A stretch of 24,396 nt of DNA, from the NCBI GenBank assembly GCA_964505975.1, contig CAZDLW010000055.1:1-24396 (forward strand), in the 5' to 3' direction. This DNA is from Gp6-AA40 sp964505975 (GTDB lineage: Bacteria; Acidobacteriota; Vicinamibacteria; Vicinamibacterales; UBA2999). The translations under genes and the position numbers were made by a program. The notes beneath the pieces are model-generated. The model was not told where the DNA came from and did no database searches. It was given only the letters and a program-made list of their open reading frames with translations. Of the stretch, positions 1-6,607 are shown piece by piece; the stretch's first letter is position 1; every line of letters starts with the position of its first letter.

Positions 1-2
1 AC

Positions 3-1946
3 GAAGCCGAGTGGTCGCCGGACGGCCGCACGGCGTACGTGCCGCTGGCGCCCGAGGCCGGCCCGGGCGCGTGGCTACCGGAGCCAACGGAGCGGGGCTC
101 GGAGGCGCCGCCCTCGCGAGAAGCGTCGGTCACGGTGCTGAAGAGTGGGAGCGAGAGTGACCCAGCAGCGGAGGACACGCAGCCCGGTTCGAACGCGCGG
201 CTCGAGCATTTCCTCCGGGAGAACAACGCGGCGCTGGGCGCGATCGAGGTCGCCACTGGCGAGACGCGTGTGCTGGTGCCCGCCGAGACGACGCCCCGGC
301 CCTCCGTGCTGCGCATCTCGGCTTCGGGCCGTTGGCTGAGCTATCTGTCGGTCTTCAAGGACCATGGCGTGACGAACCAGGTCAGCACCATTGATCTGGG
401 CTACGTGCGGTCCGGCGGCGGGCCCGTGCGTACATTGGTGGCGGACCTTCCGCTGCTCGACGATTACCATCGACTCAACTATTCGTGGCACCCGAGCGAA
501 GACCGGCTGGTGTACCTGAAGGATGGTCAGCTCTGGCTGGTGGACTTCGGCTCTGCCGGTCCTTCGTCGCCCCGCCGCCTTGGCGTCGAGCTCGGTGCGC
601 TGGCCCCCACCATCAGCTGGTTCACGCGCGACGGTCGCAGCGTCGTCGTCGGTACGGATCCCATCGATGATCGGGCTTACGGTGACGTCCGGCCTCAGGG
701 GATCGCCGTCGTCCCGCTCGACGGCGGCCAGCCTGCGCGCGTGCGGATCGATGAGGGCTGGATGTACAACGACATCTTGAAAGCTGACCCGCGCACGGTC
801 TGGCAGCCGGATGGCACATCGGTCACGCTGCTGCTGACGGAACGTTCGACGGGCGAGCGTGGGCTCGTGCGCTTCGACGCCGGCCGCGGAGGCGCTGGCG
901 TGCTCTGGAAGGGTCACGCCCGCATGACCAACATGACCGCGGGCGGCAGTCATGACTTCATGATCGGGACGTACGAGGACATCGCGACGCCCGCGAACGT
1001 CTACCGCTTCGCGGCGGATTTCGCCAGTAAGGAACGGGTCTCGCACATCGACCCGCGGCTGGATCAGGTCGCCGTCGGCACGGCCGATGTGTTCGAGACG
1101 GTGGTGCCGCTGCACGACGGCACCGTCGAGCGGGTGCGCACCGCCGTCCTACTACCAAAGGGCGCCAAGCGCGGCGACCGGCTGCCGGCGATCGCCATGA
1201 TCTACCCCGGCTCGGATCGGACGCAGGCGGTCGCGCGTTTCGGCGGCGGTGGCGACATCACGGTGCCGAATCTGGTCTTCACCAGCCGTGGCTTCGCCGT
1301 GATCGTCACGCACGTGAAGCTGGGGCCCAACCGTGAAGCAGGTAACCCCCTCAAGGAGATGGTCGACGTTCTGCTGCCGCAGGTCTACCGCGCCGCCGAG
1401 CTGGGCTACGTCGACGTCGAGCGCGTTTCGATCGGTGGCCAGTCCTTCGGCGGCTATGGCACGGCTTCGGTCGTGAGCGGCACGAATCTCTTCCGCGCCG
1501 CCATCGCGGTCAGCGGCATCTACGATCTGGCGGGCACGTACGGCCACATCGGCGCCGACGGGACCTCCTTCTTCATTGGCTGGTCGGAGGGCGGGCAGGC
1601 CCGCATGGGCAGCCATCCCTGGGCCAACCTGCGCCGCTATCTCGACAATTCGCCTTACTATCAGGCCGACAAGATCTTCACGCCGCTGCTGATGGTACAC
1701 GGCACGGAGGACATGGCGTATCATGATGCGCAGAAGCTGTTCACGGCGCTGCGCCGTCTCGATCGGCCCGCGCAGCTCGCCAGCTACCACGGCCAGGGGC
1801 ACGTGATCTCGAACTGGAGTCGGCCCAACGCGGTGGATGCCGCACGGCGGATGGTCGAATTCCTTCACAAGCACCTCGGAGATCCAGCGCCCCGGCCGGC
1901 GCTCGAGAGCGATGGATCGCCCGCGGGGCCCAACCCGGATCGTTGA
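3..1946 (+). CDS. S9 family (prolyl oligopeptidase-type) serine peptidase, 5' end missing
   Basis: The reading frame is open from base 3, and its first residues (EAEWSPDGRTAYV) are a PD40/WD40-like propeller blade. The gene therefore starts outside the window; the GTG at 39 is unlikely to be the real start. About the first 350 visible residues form beta-propeller-like repeats; the rest is an alpha/beta-hydrolase domain. Counting from the codon at 39, the nucleophile is Ser469 in GGQSFGGYG, the acid is Asp558 in HGTEDMAYHD and the base is His588 in HGQGHVIS, so the triad is complete. Family members cleave peptides after Pro or other residues and are often exported in this kind of organism; the signal peptide is not visible here. 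The stop codon TGA (1944-1946) shares its last base with the ATG of the next reading frame. Substrate specificity cannot be read from the sequence. Confidence 0.9.
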   Translation, partial: EAEWSPDGRTAYVPLAPEAGPGAWLPEPTERGSEAPPSREASVTVLKSGSESDPAAEDTQPGSNARLEHFLRENNAALGAIEVATGETRVLVPAETTPRPSVLRISASGRWLSYLSVFKDHGVTNQVSTIDLGYVRSGGGPVRTLVADLPLLDDYHRLNYSWHPSEDRLVYLKDGQLWLVDFGSAGPSSPRRLGVELGALAPTISWFTRDGRSVVVGTDPIDDRAYGDVRPQGIAVVPLDGGQPARVRIDEGWMYNDILKADPRTVWQPDGTSVTLLLTERSTGERGLVRFDAGRGGAGVLWKGHARMTNMTAGGSHDFMIGTYEDIATPANVYRFAADFASKERVSHIDPRLDQVAVGTADVFETVVPLHDGTVERVRTAVLLPKGAKRGDRLPAIAMIYPGSDRTQAVARFGGGGDITVPNLVFTSRGFAVIVTHVKLGPNREAGNPLKEMVDVLLPQVYRAAELGYVDVERVSIGGQSFGGYGTASVVSGTNLFRAAIAVSGIYDLAGTYGHIGADGTSFFIGWSEGGQARMGSHPWANLRRYLDNSPYYQADKIFTPLLMVHGTEDMAYHDAQKLFTALRRLDRPAQLASYHGQGHVISNWSRPNAVDAARRMVEFLHKHLGDPAPRPALESDGSPAGPNPDR

Positions 1947-2139
1947 TGCTGCCCGAACGCTCGGCCCGGCGTCGCTTCCTCGTAGGTCTCGCCGGCTCGA
2001 TCGGCGCCCTGCTCGTCCACAATCGGCCGCAGCTCGCCCTCGCCCGGATCGCCGCGCGCGGGCATCCCGAGCCGCGCCCCGGCGTCGACGCGTCAGTCTC
2101 GACGAGATCCGCGCCGCCATCGACCGGCGCTTCGCCTGA
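1946..2139 (+). pseudogene. Probable remnant of a Tat-exported small protein (frameshift or internal deletion)
   Basis: An ATG at 1946 overlaps the peptidase stop (TGATG), a typical coupled start. It opens with a twin-arginine-like motif (ARRRFLVG), a hydrophobic stretch (LAGSIGALLV) and LALARIAARG, which look like an export signal. Around 2095 this frame loses protein-like character. The neighbouring frame then reads VSLDEIRAAIDRRFA and stops at 2137-2139, which looks like a genuine helical C-terminus. The simplest reading is one gene whose middle has been lost, leaving signal and tail in different frames. The tail resembles, from memory, those of CYCXC/PCYCGC-type small exported proteins, but the cysteine core is absent, so the family call is only a suggestion. 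Alternatively the in-frame 78-residue product ending at 2182 is real; its last part overlaps the promoter at 2156-2185. Confidence 0.45.
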
Positions 2140-2155
2140 CCGGTGCACACCGGCA

Positions 2156-2185
2156 TTGACACGAGACCGGCTGAAGGGCTAGCCT
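2156..2185 (+). promoter_or_regulatory. Sigma-70-like promoter for the leader/phenylalanine hydroxylase unit
   Basis: A perfect -35 TTGACA (2156-2161) is followed after 18 bases by TAGCCT (2180-2185), which keeps the T, A and final T of a -10 box. Transcription would then start at about 2192-2193, at or beside the leader ATG at 2193. This fits the absence of a well-placed Shine-Dalgarno site before the leader (the nearest, GAAGGG at 2173-2178, is 14 bases away and lies inside the promoter). The leader may therefore be translated from a leaderless mRNA. Confidence 0.55.
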
Positions 2186-2192
2186 TTCCTCC

Positions 2193-2276
2193 ATGAACCG
2201 ACGCCAGAGCTCCTACGCCTATCGCTATTACGCGACCCGTTGCACGGGCCGCGCGCGGAGGCGTATGCGCGAGTGA
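2193..2276 (+). CDS. Tyrosine-rich leader peptide (27 aa) of an attenuator
   Basis: A 27-codon ORF starts with ATG at 2193 and ends with TGA at 2274-2276. Its core reads SSYAYRYYATRC: Tyr codons lie at 2214, 2220, 2226 and 2229, so four of six consecutive codons are Tyr and none is Phe or Trp. The rest is rich in Arg. It lies between a promoter and an intrinsic terminator, upstream of phenylalanine 4-hydroxylase, whose product is tyrosine. Leader peptides of this design (trpL, pheL) sense charged tRNA through ribosome stalling, so this one should sense charged tRNA-Tyr. The adjacent TAT-TAC pair sits just before the first RNA arm of the attenuator. The peptide itself probably has no other function. 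The match of codon content, position and downstream enzyme makes chance unlikely, although no family match was available. Confidence 0.75.
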   Translation: MNRRQSSYAYRYYATRCTGRARRRMRE

Positions 2277-2336
2277 CGCGCACCTCGTTCTCTGGACGCT
2301 CGAGCGGCCCGTGGATTCCACGGGCCGTTTTTTTTT
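2231..2336 (+). promoter_or_regulatory. Transcription attenuator with mutually exclusive hairpins
   Basis: Three RNA arms can be drawn. Arm 1 is CCCGT (2236-2240), which pairs with ACGGG (2244-2248) in a small hairpin that can be lengthened by CGCG on either side. Arm 2 is CACGGGCCG (2243-2251). Arm 3 is CGGCCCGTG (2305-2313), the 5' side of the terminator. Arm 2 is identical over nine bases to the 3' side of the terminator (2319-2327), so it can pair perfectly with arm 3 and form an antiterminator. A ribosome stalled at the Tyr codons 2226-2231 would cover arm 1, free arm 2 and prevent termination. With ample Tyr the ribosome runs to 2276 and the terminator folds. The pairings are seen directly; the mechanism is inferred from classical attenuators. 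Confidence 0.7.
2305..2336 (+). terminator. Rho-independent terminator (attenuator hairpin)
   Basis: A perfect 10-bp stem, CGGCCCGTGG (2305-2314) with CCACGGGCCG (2318-2327), has the loop ATT and is followed directly by nine T (2328-2336). It lies 28 bases after the leader stop and ends 27 bases before the phenylalanine hydroxylase ATG, so it can block expression of that gene. It is the only textbook intrinsic terminator seen in the window. Confidence 0.92.
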
Positions 2337-2363
2337 GGACCCTGTGCCGGGAGAACCACCCCC

Positions 2364-3110
2364 ATGCAAGCCATCGATAGCCAAGCCGCCGCGACGTCCG
2401 TCTTCACCCGACAGGATTGGGCTGCCTACACGCCGACCGACCACGAGGTGTGGCGCATCCTCTACGCCCGCCGCATGCGGGAGCTGCAGAGCACTGGAAG
2501 CCGCGTCTTCCTGAGGGGTGCGGAAGCGATCGGCCTGCGTCCCGATCGCGTACCCGACCTCGACGAGGTCAACGCGCGCCTCCAAGCACGGACCGGCTGG
2601 TGTGCCGTGCCCGTGACCGGCTTCATCCCGGCCGGGCAGTTCTTCGAATGCCTCGCCCAGCGCCGCTTCCCGACTACCGTTAGCGTCCGACCCCTGGACC
2701 AGCTCGATTACCTCCCCGAGCCGGACATCTTCCACGACGTATTCGGCCACGTGCCGCTCCACGCCGACGCCGTGTTCGCGGACTTCCTCCAGCGATTCGG
2801 CGCGGTCGCTTCGCGCGCGCGCACCAGCGAGGCGACCGAACGCATGGCCAGGCTCTTCTGGTTCACGGTCGAATTCGGCCTGATCCGTGAGGACGGGCGG
2901 ATCAAGGTCTACGGCAGCGGCCTCATCTCCTCGGCCGGCGACGCCGCAAACGCGCTCTCCGACCGCTGCGAACTGAGGCCCTTCTCGCTATCCGACGTCA
3001 TGGCACAACCGTTCGAGATCGACCGATACCAGGACGTCCTCTTCGTCGTCGACTCTTTCGATCACCTCTTCACCGCGGTCGAGGAGGCGCAGGCCAGGCA
3101 CGCCAACTGA
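2364..3110 (+). CDS. phhA: Phenylalanine 4-monooxygenase (phenylalanine hydroxylase)
   Basis: This cytoplasmic enzyme hydroxylates L-phenylalanine to L-tyrosine using O2, tetrahydropterin and non-heme iron. The 248-residue length matches bacterial single-domain enzymes, which lack the N-terminal ACT regulatory domain of animal ones. The iron ligands are visible: His124 and His129 in FHDVFGHVPLH, and Glu170 in FWFTVEFGL. Other conserved blocks are VTGFIPAGQFF (84-94) and YLPEPDIFHD (116-125). The start ATG at 2364 has GGGAGA (2349-2354) eight to nine bases upstream. Expression is probably controlled by the Tyr-rich leader and terminator just upstream, a sensible arrangement for an enzyme whose product is tyrosine. 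No pterin-recycling gene (phhB) follows, so it may be monocistronic. Confidence 0.95.
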   Translation: MQAIDSQAAATSVFTRQDWAAYTPTDHEVWRILYARRMRELQSTGSRVFLRGAEAIGLRPDRVPDLDEVNARLQARTGWCAVPVTGFIPAGQFFECLAQRRFPTTVSVRPLDQLDYLPEPDIFHDVFGHVPLHADAVFADFLQRFGAVASRARTSEATERMARLFWFTVEFGLIREDGRIKVYGSGLISSAGDAANALSDRCELRPFSLSDVMAQPFEIDRYQDVLFVVDSFDHLFTAVEEAQARHAN

Positions 3111-3414
3111 TGGTTCATGGATGGCCGTGCGAGCACCAAGCGCCGCGATCAGAACGGCGCGTGAGGAGCCGCTGTGCCCATGTGGACGATGCGATGAATC
3201 TGTTCCGGTCGGGGCCGTAACCGATCTGGCGCGGCCCCGTACCGTATGCAATATTGCACACCAAGCGCACTAGCCTCAACTGTACCATCCGGATTCCGCC
3301 ACGACCGCGTGCCATGCGATACGCGCGCCGGTCATGCGTGGCATCGGGGGTGGCGCCATTGATCCAGGTCGGCGCAGCCGACGTCCGTTCCACTTCCCAG
3401 CGAGGAGGCCTGCC
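3111..3414 (+). other. Intergenic region with a GC hairpin and a 12-bp palindrome
   Basis: No gene is supported in this 304-base gap. CGGGGCCG (3210-3217) can pair with CGGCCCCG (3232-3239), an 8-bp stem with a 14-base loop but no T tract, perhaps an mRNA end for the hydroxylase. A perfect palindrome, TGCAATATTGCA (3247-3258), follows in an unusually AT-rich patch; it could be an operator or part of the promoter of the SusC gene downstream. TTGCAC at 3254-3259 and TAGCCT at 3271-3276 are only 11 bases apart, too close for a normal sigma-70 promoter. The in-frame ATG at 3334 is not used as the SusC start because it has no ribosome-binding site. Confidence 0.4.
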
Positions 3415-6400
3415 ATGCGTGGTGCGATAGTCAGGACGCGATCGGGTCCGCCGGACCGATCTCTCGCGAGCGTAGCGGATCGAAGCGCTGGAGGGCATGC
3501 GGCTGGCGCGGCCGGCGGTTTCCGGCTGGTGCTGGTCGTGTTGTTGTGCACGGCGGCGTTCGTGAGCGACGCGCTGGCGCAGCAATCGGTCGGCGGTCGG
3601 GTCATCGACCACACCGGCCGCCCGGTCGCGGGGGCGCAGGTCGTGATCGCGGCGGGAGGTGCGCAGCTGGGAGCCGTGACGAACGCGCGCGGCCAGTTTC
3701 TGATCCAGAACGTTCCGGGCGATCAGGTCACGGTGCGAGTGGTGATGATGGGCATGCGCGAGGCCACGCAGACGGTGAGGGTTGGCGCGACGGACGTCGT
3801 GATCGAGCTCCAGGAGCGGGCGATCGGGCTGGACGAGATCGTGGTGACCGGCACCGCGGGTGAGCAGCTTGCGCGCTCGGTCGGCAATGCGGTGGGGCGG
3901 TTGCAGGTCTCGGACCTGCAGCAGGTGTCGCCCGCGCAGAACGTACAGAAGCTGTTGAGCGCGAACGTGCCGGGCGTGCGCATCATGGCGACGAGCGGCG
4001 AAGTCGGCACGGGCGGTGTGTCGCGCATTCGGGGCGTGAGCAGCCTCACCTTGGCGGCCACGCCGCTGCTCTACGTGGATGGCGTGCGCGTGTATGGTGC
4101 CGACAACGCGGCCGCTCTGGGCGGCATAGGCTTCCGCGTGACGCACCAGCCATCGCGGATGAACGACATCAACCCGGAAGACATCGAGAGCATCGAGATC
4201 ATCAAGGGTCCAGCAGCCGCCACGTTGTACGGCACGGAGGCGGCGAATGGCGTGATCCAGATCATCACGAAGAAGGGACGCACGGGAGCGCCGCGCGTCA
4301 ACGTGACGCTGAAGCAGGGGGCGAATTGGTATCCGGACGTCTACAACATGTTTCCTCCGGTCTACTACCAGTGTAGTGGCGTTTCGCGCGACCCGTCGAA
4401 GAACGTGCCCGCGGCGCTGCAATGCAATGCGGGCGAGATCACGGAGGTGAATGTCCTTAAGATCGATCGCGACATTTACGGCAACGATTGGTTCCGCACC
4501 GGTCACATGCAGGGCTACGCCGCCGAGATCAGCGGTGGCGCGCAGACGGTGAACTACTTCGCCTCGGCGAACATGGAGAAGGACCAGGGTGCGCTGCCGT
4601 ACAATTTCTACGACCGATTCTCCGGCCGGGCGAACCTGGGCTATGCGCCGCACGAGCGCGTGAGTGTCGACATGAGCCTGGGCGCTGTGCGCGGCAAGGG
4701 ACAGTCGGCCTCGACGCAGCAGCCGCTCAGCACGGCGATCATCTGGGCCTGCCCGGCGCCGGGCTGTGAGCCTGGAAGTGGTCAGCCGAACGCACTGGAT
4801 GGCCCGTATCGCGGCTACATCGCGTACCTTCCGGAGGTCTACCAGAACGAGATCGAAGGATTCCAGGAGCTGGACCGGACCACGCTCGGCGTGACCACGC
4901 AGCACCGCCCGTTTCCCTGGTTCAACCATCGGCTGGTGATTGGCGGCGATTTCACGAGCACGCGCAACTCCGATCTGTGGCGCGCGACGGGCAGTCTCGG
5001 CAACTTCAACCCGCAGGGCCGCCGCCGCGTGGTGAATCTGCGCACGAGCTACTCCTCGATCGACTATGGTGCGAGTGCGACGCTCGCTGCGCCGGGCGAC
5101 CTCGCGTTCACGACCTCCGGGGGGCTGCAATATTACCGTCGCATGGACCAGACGACGTTCGCGCAGGGCGAGAACTTTCCAGTGCTGGCGCTGGAGACGG
5201 TGACATCCGGGTCCTCGCGAACTGCGACCGAGGACTTTTTCGAGAACAAGACATTCGGCGTGTACGTCCAGGAGCAGATCAACTGGGCCAATCAGCTGTA
5301 TCTCACCGGTGCCGTCCGCGGCGATGACAACAGCGCCTTCGGCGAGAACTTCGACTTCGTCGTGTACCCGAAGTTGTCCGCCTCCTGGGTGGTCAGCGAG
5401 CGGCCGTTCATCGAGAACATCGGCTGGCTCGGCGACCTCAAGCTGCGCGCGGCCTGGGGCCGGGCGGGCCAGCAACCCGATGTGTTCGACGCGCTGCGCA
5501 CCTACCAACCCACGATCGGGATCGACGGCGCCGTGGTCACGCCCGAGAACCTGGGCAATCCGGATCTAAAGCCGGAGGTCGGTGAGGAGCTCGAGGTCGG
5601 CTTCGACGCGAGTCTGGTAGGCGACCGGCTCGGCGTCGAGTTCACCTACTTCCGCCAGCGCACGCTCGACGCGATCGTGCGGGTCCCGACCATCCCGTCG
5701 CTCGGTTTCCCCGGCGTCCAGTTCCAGAACATCGGCGAGGTCCGCAATCGCGGCATCGAGCTGGCGATCAAGACGCAGGCGTACCGTGGTCGTTCGGCTG
5801 GTGTCGATCTCGGGTTCACGCTCTCCTCGAACAAGAACGAGGTCGTGGATCTCGGTGGCCAGCCGCCGGTGGTACAGCAGGCGGTCTTCGGCCAATACCA
5901 CGTCGAGGGCTTCCCCCTCGGCGGCATCTTCTTCCGCCGTGTCGTCTCGGCGGATCTGACGCAGGTCAACGGCCGCAACGTCGCCACCAACGTGATGTGC
6001 GAGGGCGGCGAACTCGTGCCGGGGACGCCGTTCTCGCGCGGGGGTGGCGCGCCGGTGCCCTGTGAGCAAGCGCCCGACGTCTACTGGGGCCAGCCGGTCC
6101 CAGAGTGGGAAGGCAGCTTCCACTCTACCGTGACGCTCGGCCGGAATCTCCAGCTCTACGGGCTGGTCGATTTCATCCGTGGCCGCACCATCCTGAATGG
6201 CGACGTCTCGGCCAACCACCGCTTCTTTCTCAATTCGCGCGCGATCCTCGAGCGTACGGATCCGATCCTGCTCGGCTATGAAATCTTGGGCGGCACCGGC
6301 GTGCAGCAGACGGGGATTCACAGCGGCGACTTTGCGAAGCTGAGGACCGTGTCCGCCACGTACACCTTCCCGGACAGCTGGACCGACCGGATCGGCGGCT

Positions 6401-6597
6401 CACGCATCGCATTGACCGCATCGATGGACAACGCCGCGACGCTCTGGCGCGGCACGACCGAGCTGTTCGGTCATCGGATCATGGACATCGAGCGTTCCAA
6501 CCAGATCGGCGGCGCGACGGCCGGACTCAATGCCTTCCATCAGGAGGGCTGGCCCTCCCTGCGTCGCTTCGTGACCACCCTTCGCGTCTCGTTCTGA
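3415..6597 (+). CDS. SusC/RagA-type TonB-dependent outer-membrane transporter 1
   Basis: This is a 1060-residue outer-membrane active transporter powered by TonB. ATG 3415 is chosen because GAGGAGG (3402-3408) lies six bases upstream; an in-frame ATG at 3334 lacks one. A signal peptide (FRLVLVVLLCTAAF) ends at about ALA-QQ (residues 55/56). A carboxypeptidase-regulatory-like domain follows (about 58-137), then a TonB-box-like LDEIVVTG, a plug domain with SRIRGVSSL, PLLYVDGVRV, NPEDIESIEIIKG and YGTEAANGVIQIITKKG, and a beta-barrel ending in LRVSF with the usual terminal Phe. Three Cys pairs (320/337, 446/451, 862/883) lie in barrel regions likely to be loops. The SusD-like gene follows 10 bases later with its own strong SD, so the two form an operon. 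The ligand cannot be read from sequence; such pairs import glycans or peptides. Confidence 0.93.
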   Translation: MRGAIVRTRSGPPDRSLASVADRSAGGHAAGAAGGFRLVLVVLLCTAAFVSDALAQQSVGGRVIDHTGRPVAGAQVVIAAGGAQLGAVTNARGQFLIQNVPGDQVTVRVVMMGMREATQTVRVGATDVVIELQERAIGLDEIVVTGTAGEQLARSVGNAVGRLQVSDLQQVSPAQNVQKLLSANVPGVRIMATSGEVGTGGVSRIRGVSSLTLAATPLLYVDGVRVYGADNAAALGGIGFRVTHQPSRMNDINPEDIESIEIIKGPAAATLYGTEAANGVIQIITKKGRTGAPRVNVTLKQGANWYPDVYNMFPPVYYQCSGVSRDPSKNVPAALQCNAGEITEVNVLKIDRDIYGNDWFRTGHMQGYAAEISGGAQTVNYFASANMEKDQGALPYNFYDRFSGRANLGYAPHERVSVDMSLGAVRGKGQSASTQQPLSTAIIWACPAPGCEPGSGQPNALDGPYRGYIAYLPEVYQNEIEGFQELDRTTLGVTTQHRPFPWFNHRLVIGGDFTSTRNSDLWRATGSLGNFNPQGRRRVVNLRTSYSSIDYGASATLAAPGDLAFTTSGGLQYYRRMDQTTFAQGENFPVLALETVTSGSSRTATEDFFENKTFGVYVQEQINWANQLYLTGAVRGDDNSAFGENFDFVVYPKLSASWVVSERPFIENIGWLGDLKLRAAWGRAGQQPDVFDALRTYQPTIGIDGAVVTPENLGNPDLKPEVGEELEVGFDASLVGDRLGVEFTYFRQRTLDAIVRVPTIPSLGFPGVQFQNIGEVRNRGIELAIKTQAYRGRSAGVDLGFTLSSNKNEVVDLGGQPPVVQQAVFGQYHVEGFPLGGIFFRRVVSADLTQVNGRNVATNVMCEGGELVPGTPFSRGGGAPVPCEQAPDVYWGQPVPEWEGSFHSTVTLGRNLQLYGLVDFIRGRTILNGDVSANHRFFLNSRAILERTDPILLGYEILGGTGVQQTGIHSGDFAKLRTVSATYTFPDSWTDRIGGSRIALTASMDNAATLWRGTTELFGHRIMDIERSNQIGGATAGLNAFHQEGWPSLRRFVTTLRVSF

Positions 6598-6607
6598 GGA
6601 GGAAACC

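Noticed and set aside
2305..2336. Terminator seen only as the end of the peptidase transcript
   Set aside because: It lies after a separate promoter and a Tyr-rich ORF, and its stem sequence is repeated in that ORF, which points to attenuation; it may still also stop read-through from upstream.
1152..2762. Minus-strand open frame of 536 codons across the peptidase, leader and hydroxylase
   Set aside because: It spans three plus-strand genes and a terminator, and has no recognisable domain or start signal; it is a shadow of GC-rich codon use.
3334..3414. Upstream in-frame ATG as the SusC 1 start
   Set aside because: It lacks an SD site, whereas ATG 3415 has GAGGAGG at ideal spacing and gives a normal signal peptide.
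3115..5508. Long minus-strand open frame (797 codons) opposite SusC 1
   Set aside because: The translation is His/Arg/Ala-rich without domains and mirrors the codon bias of the real gene on the plus strand.
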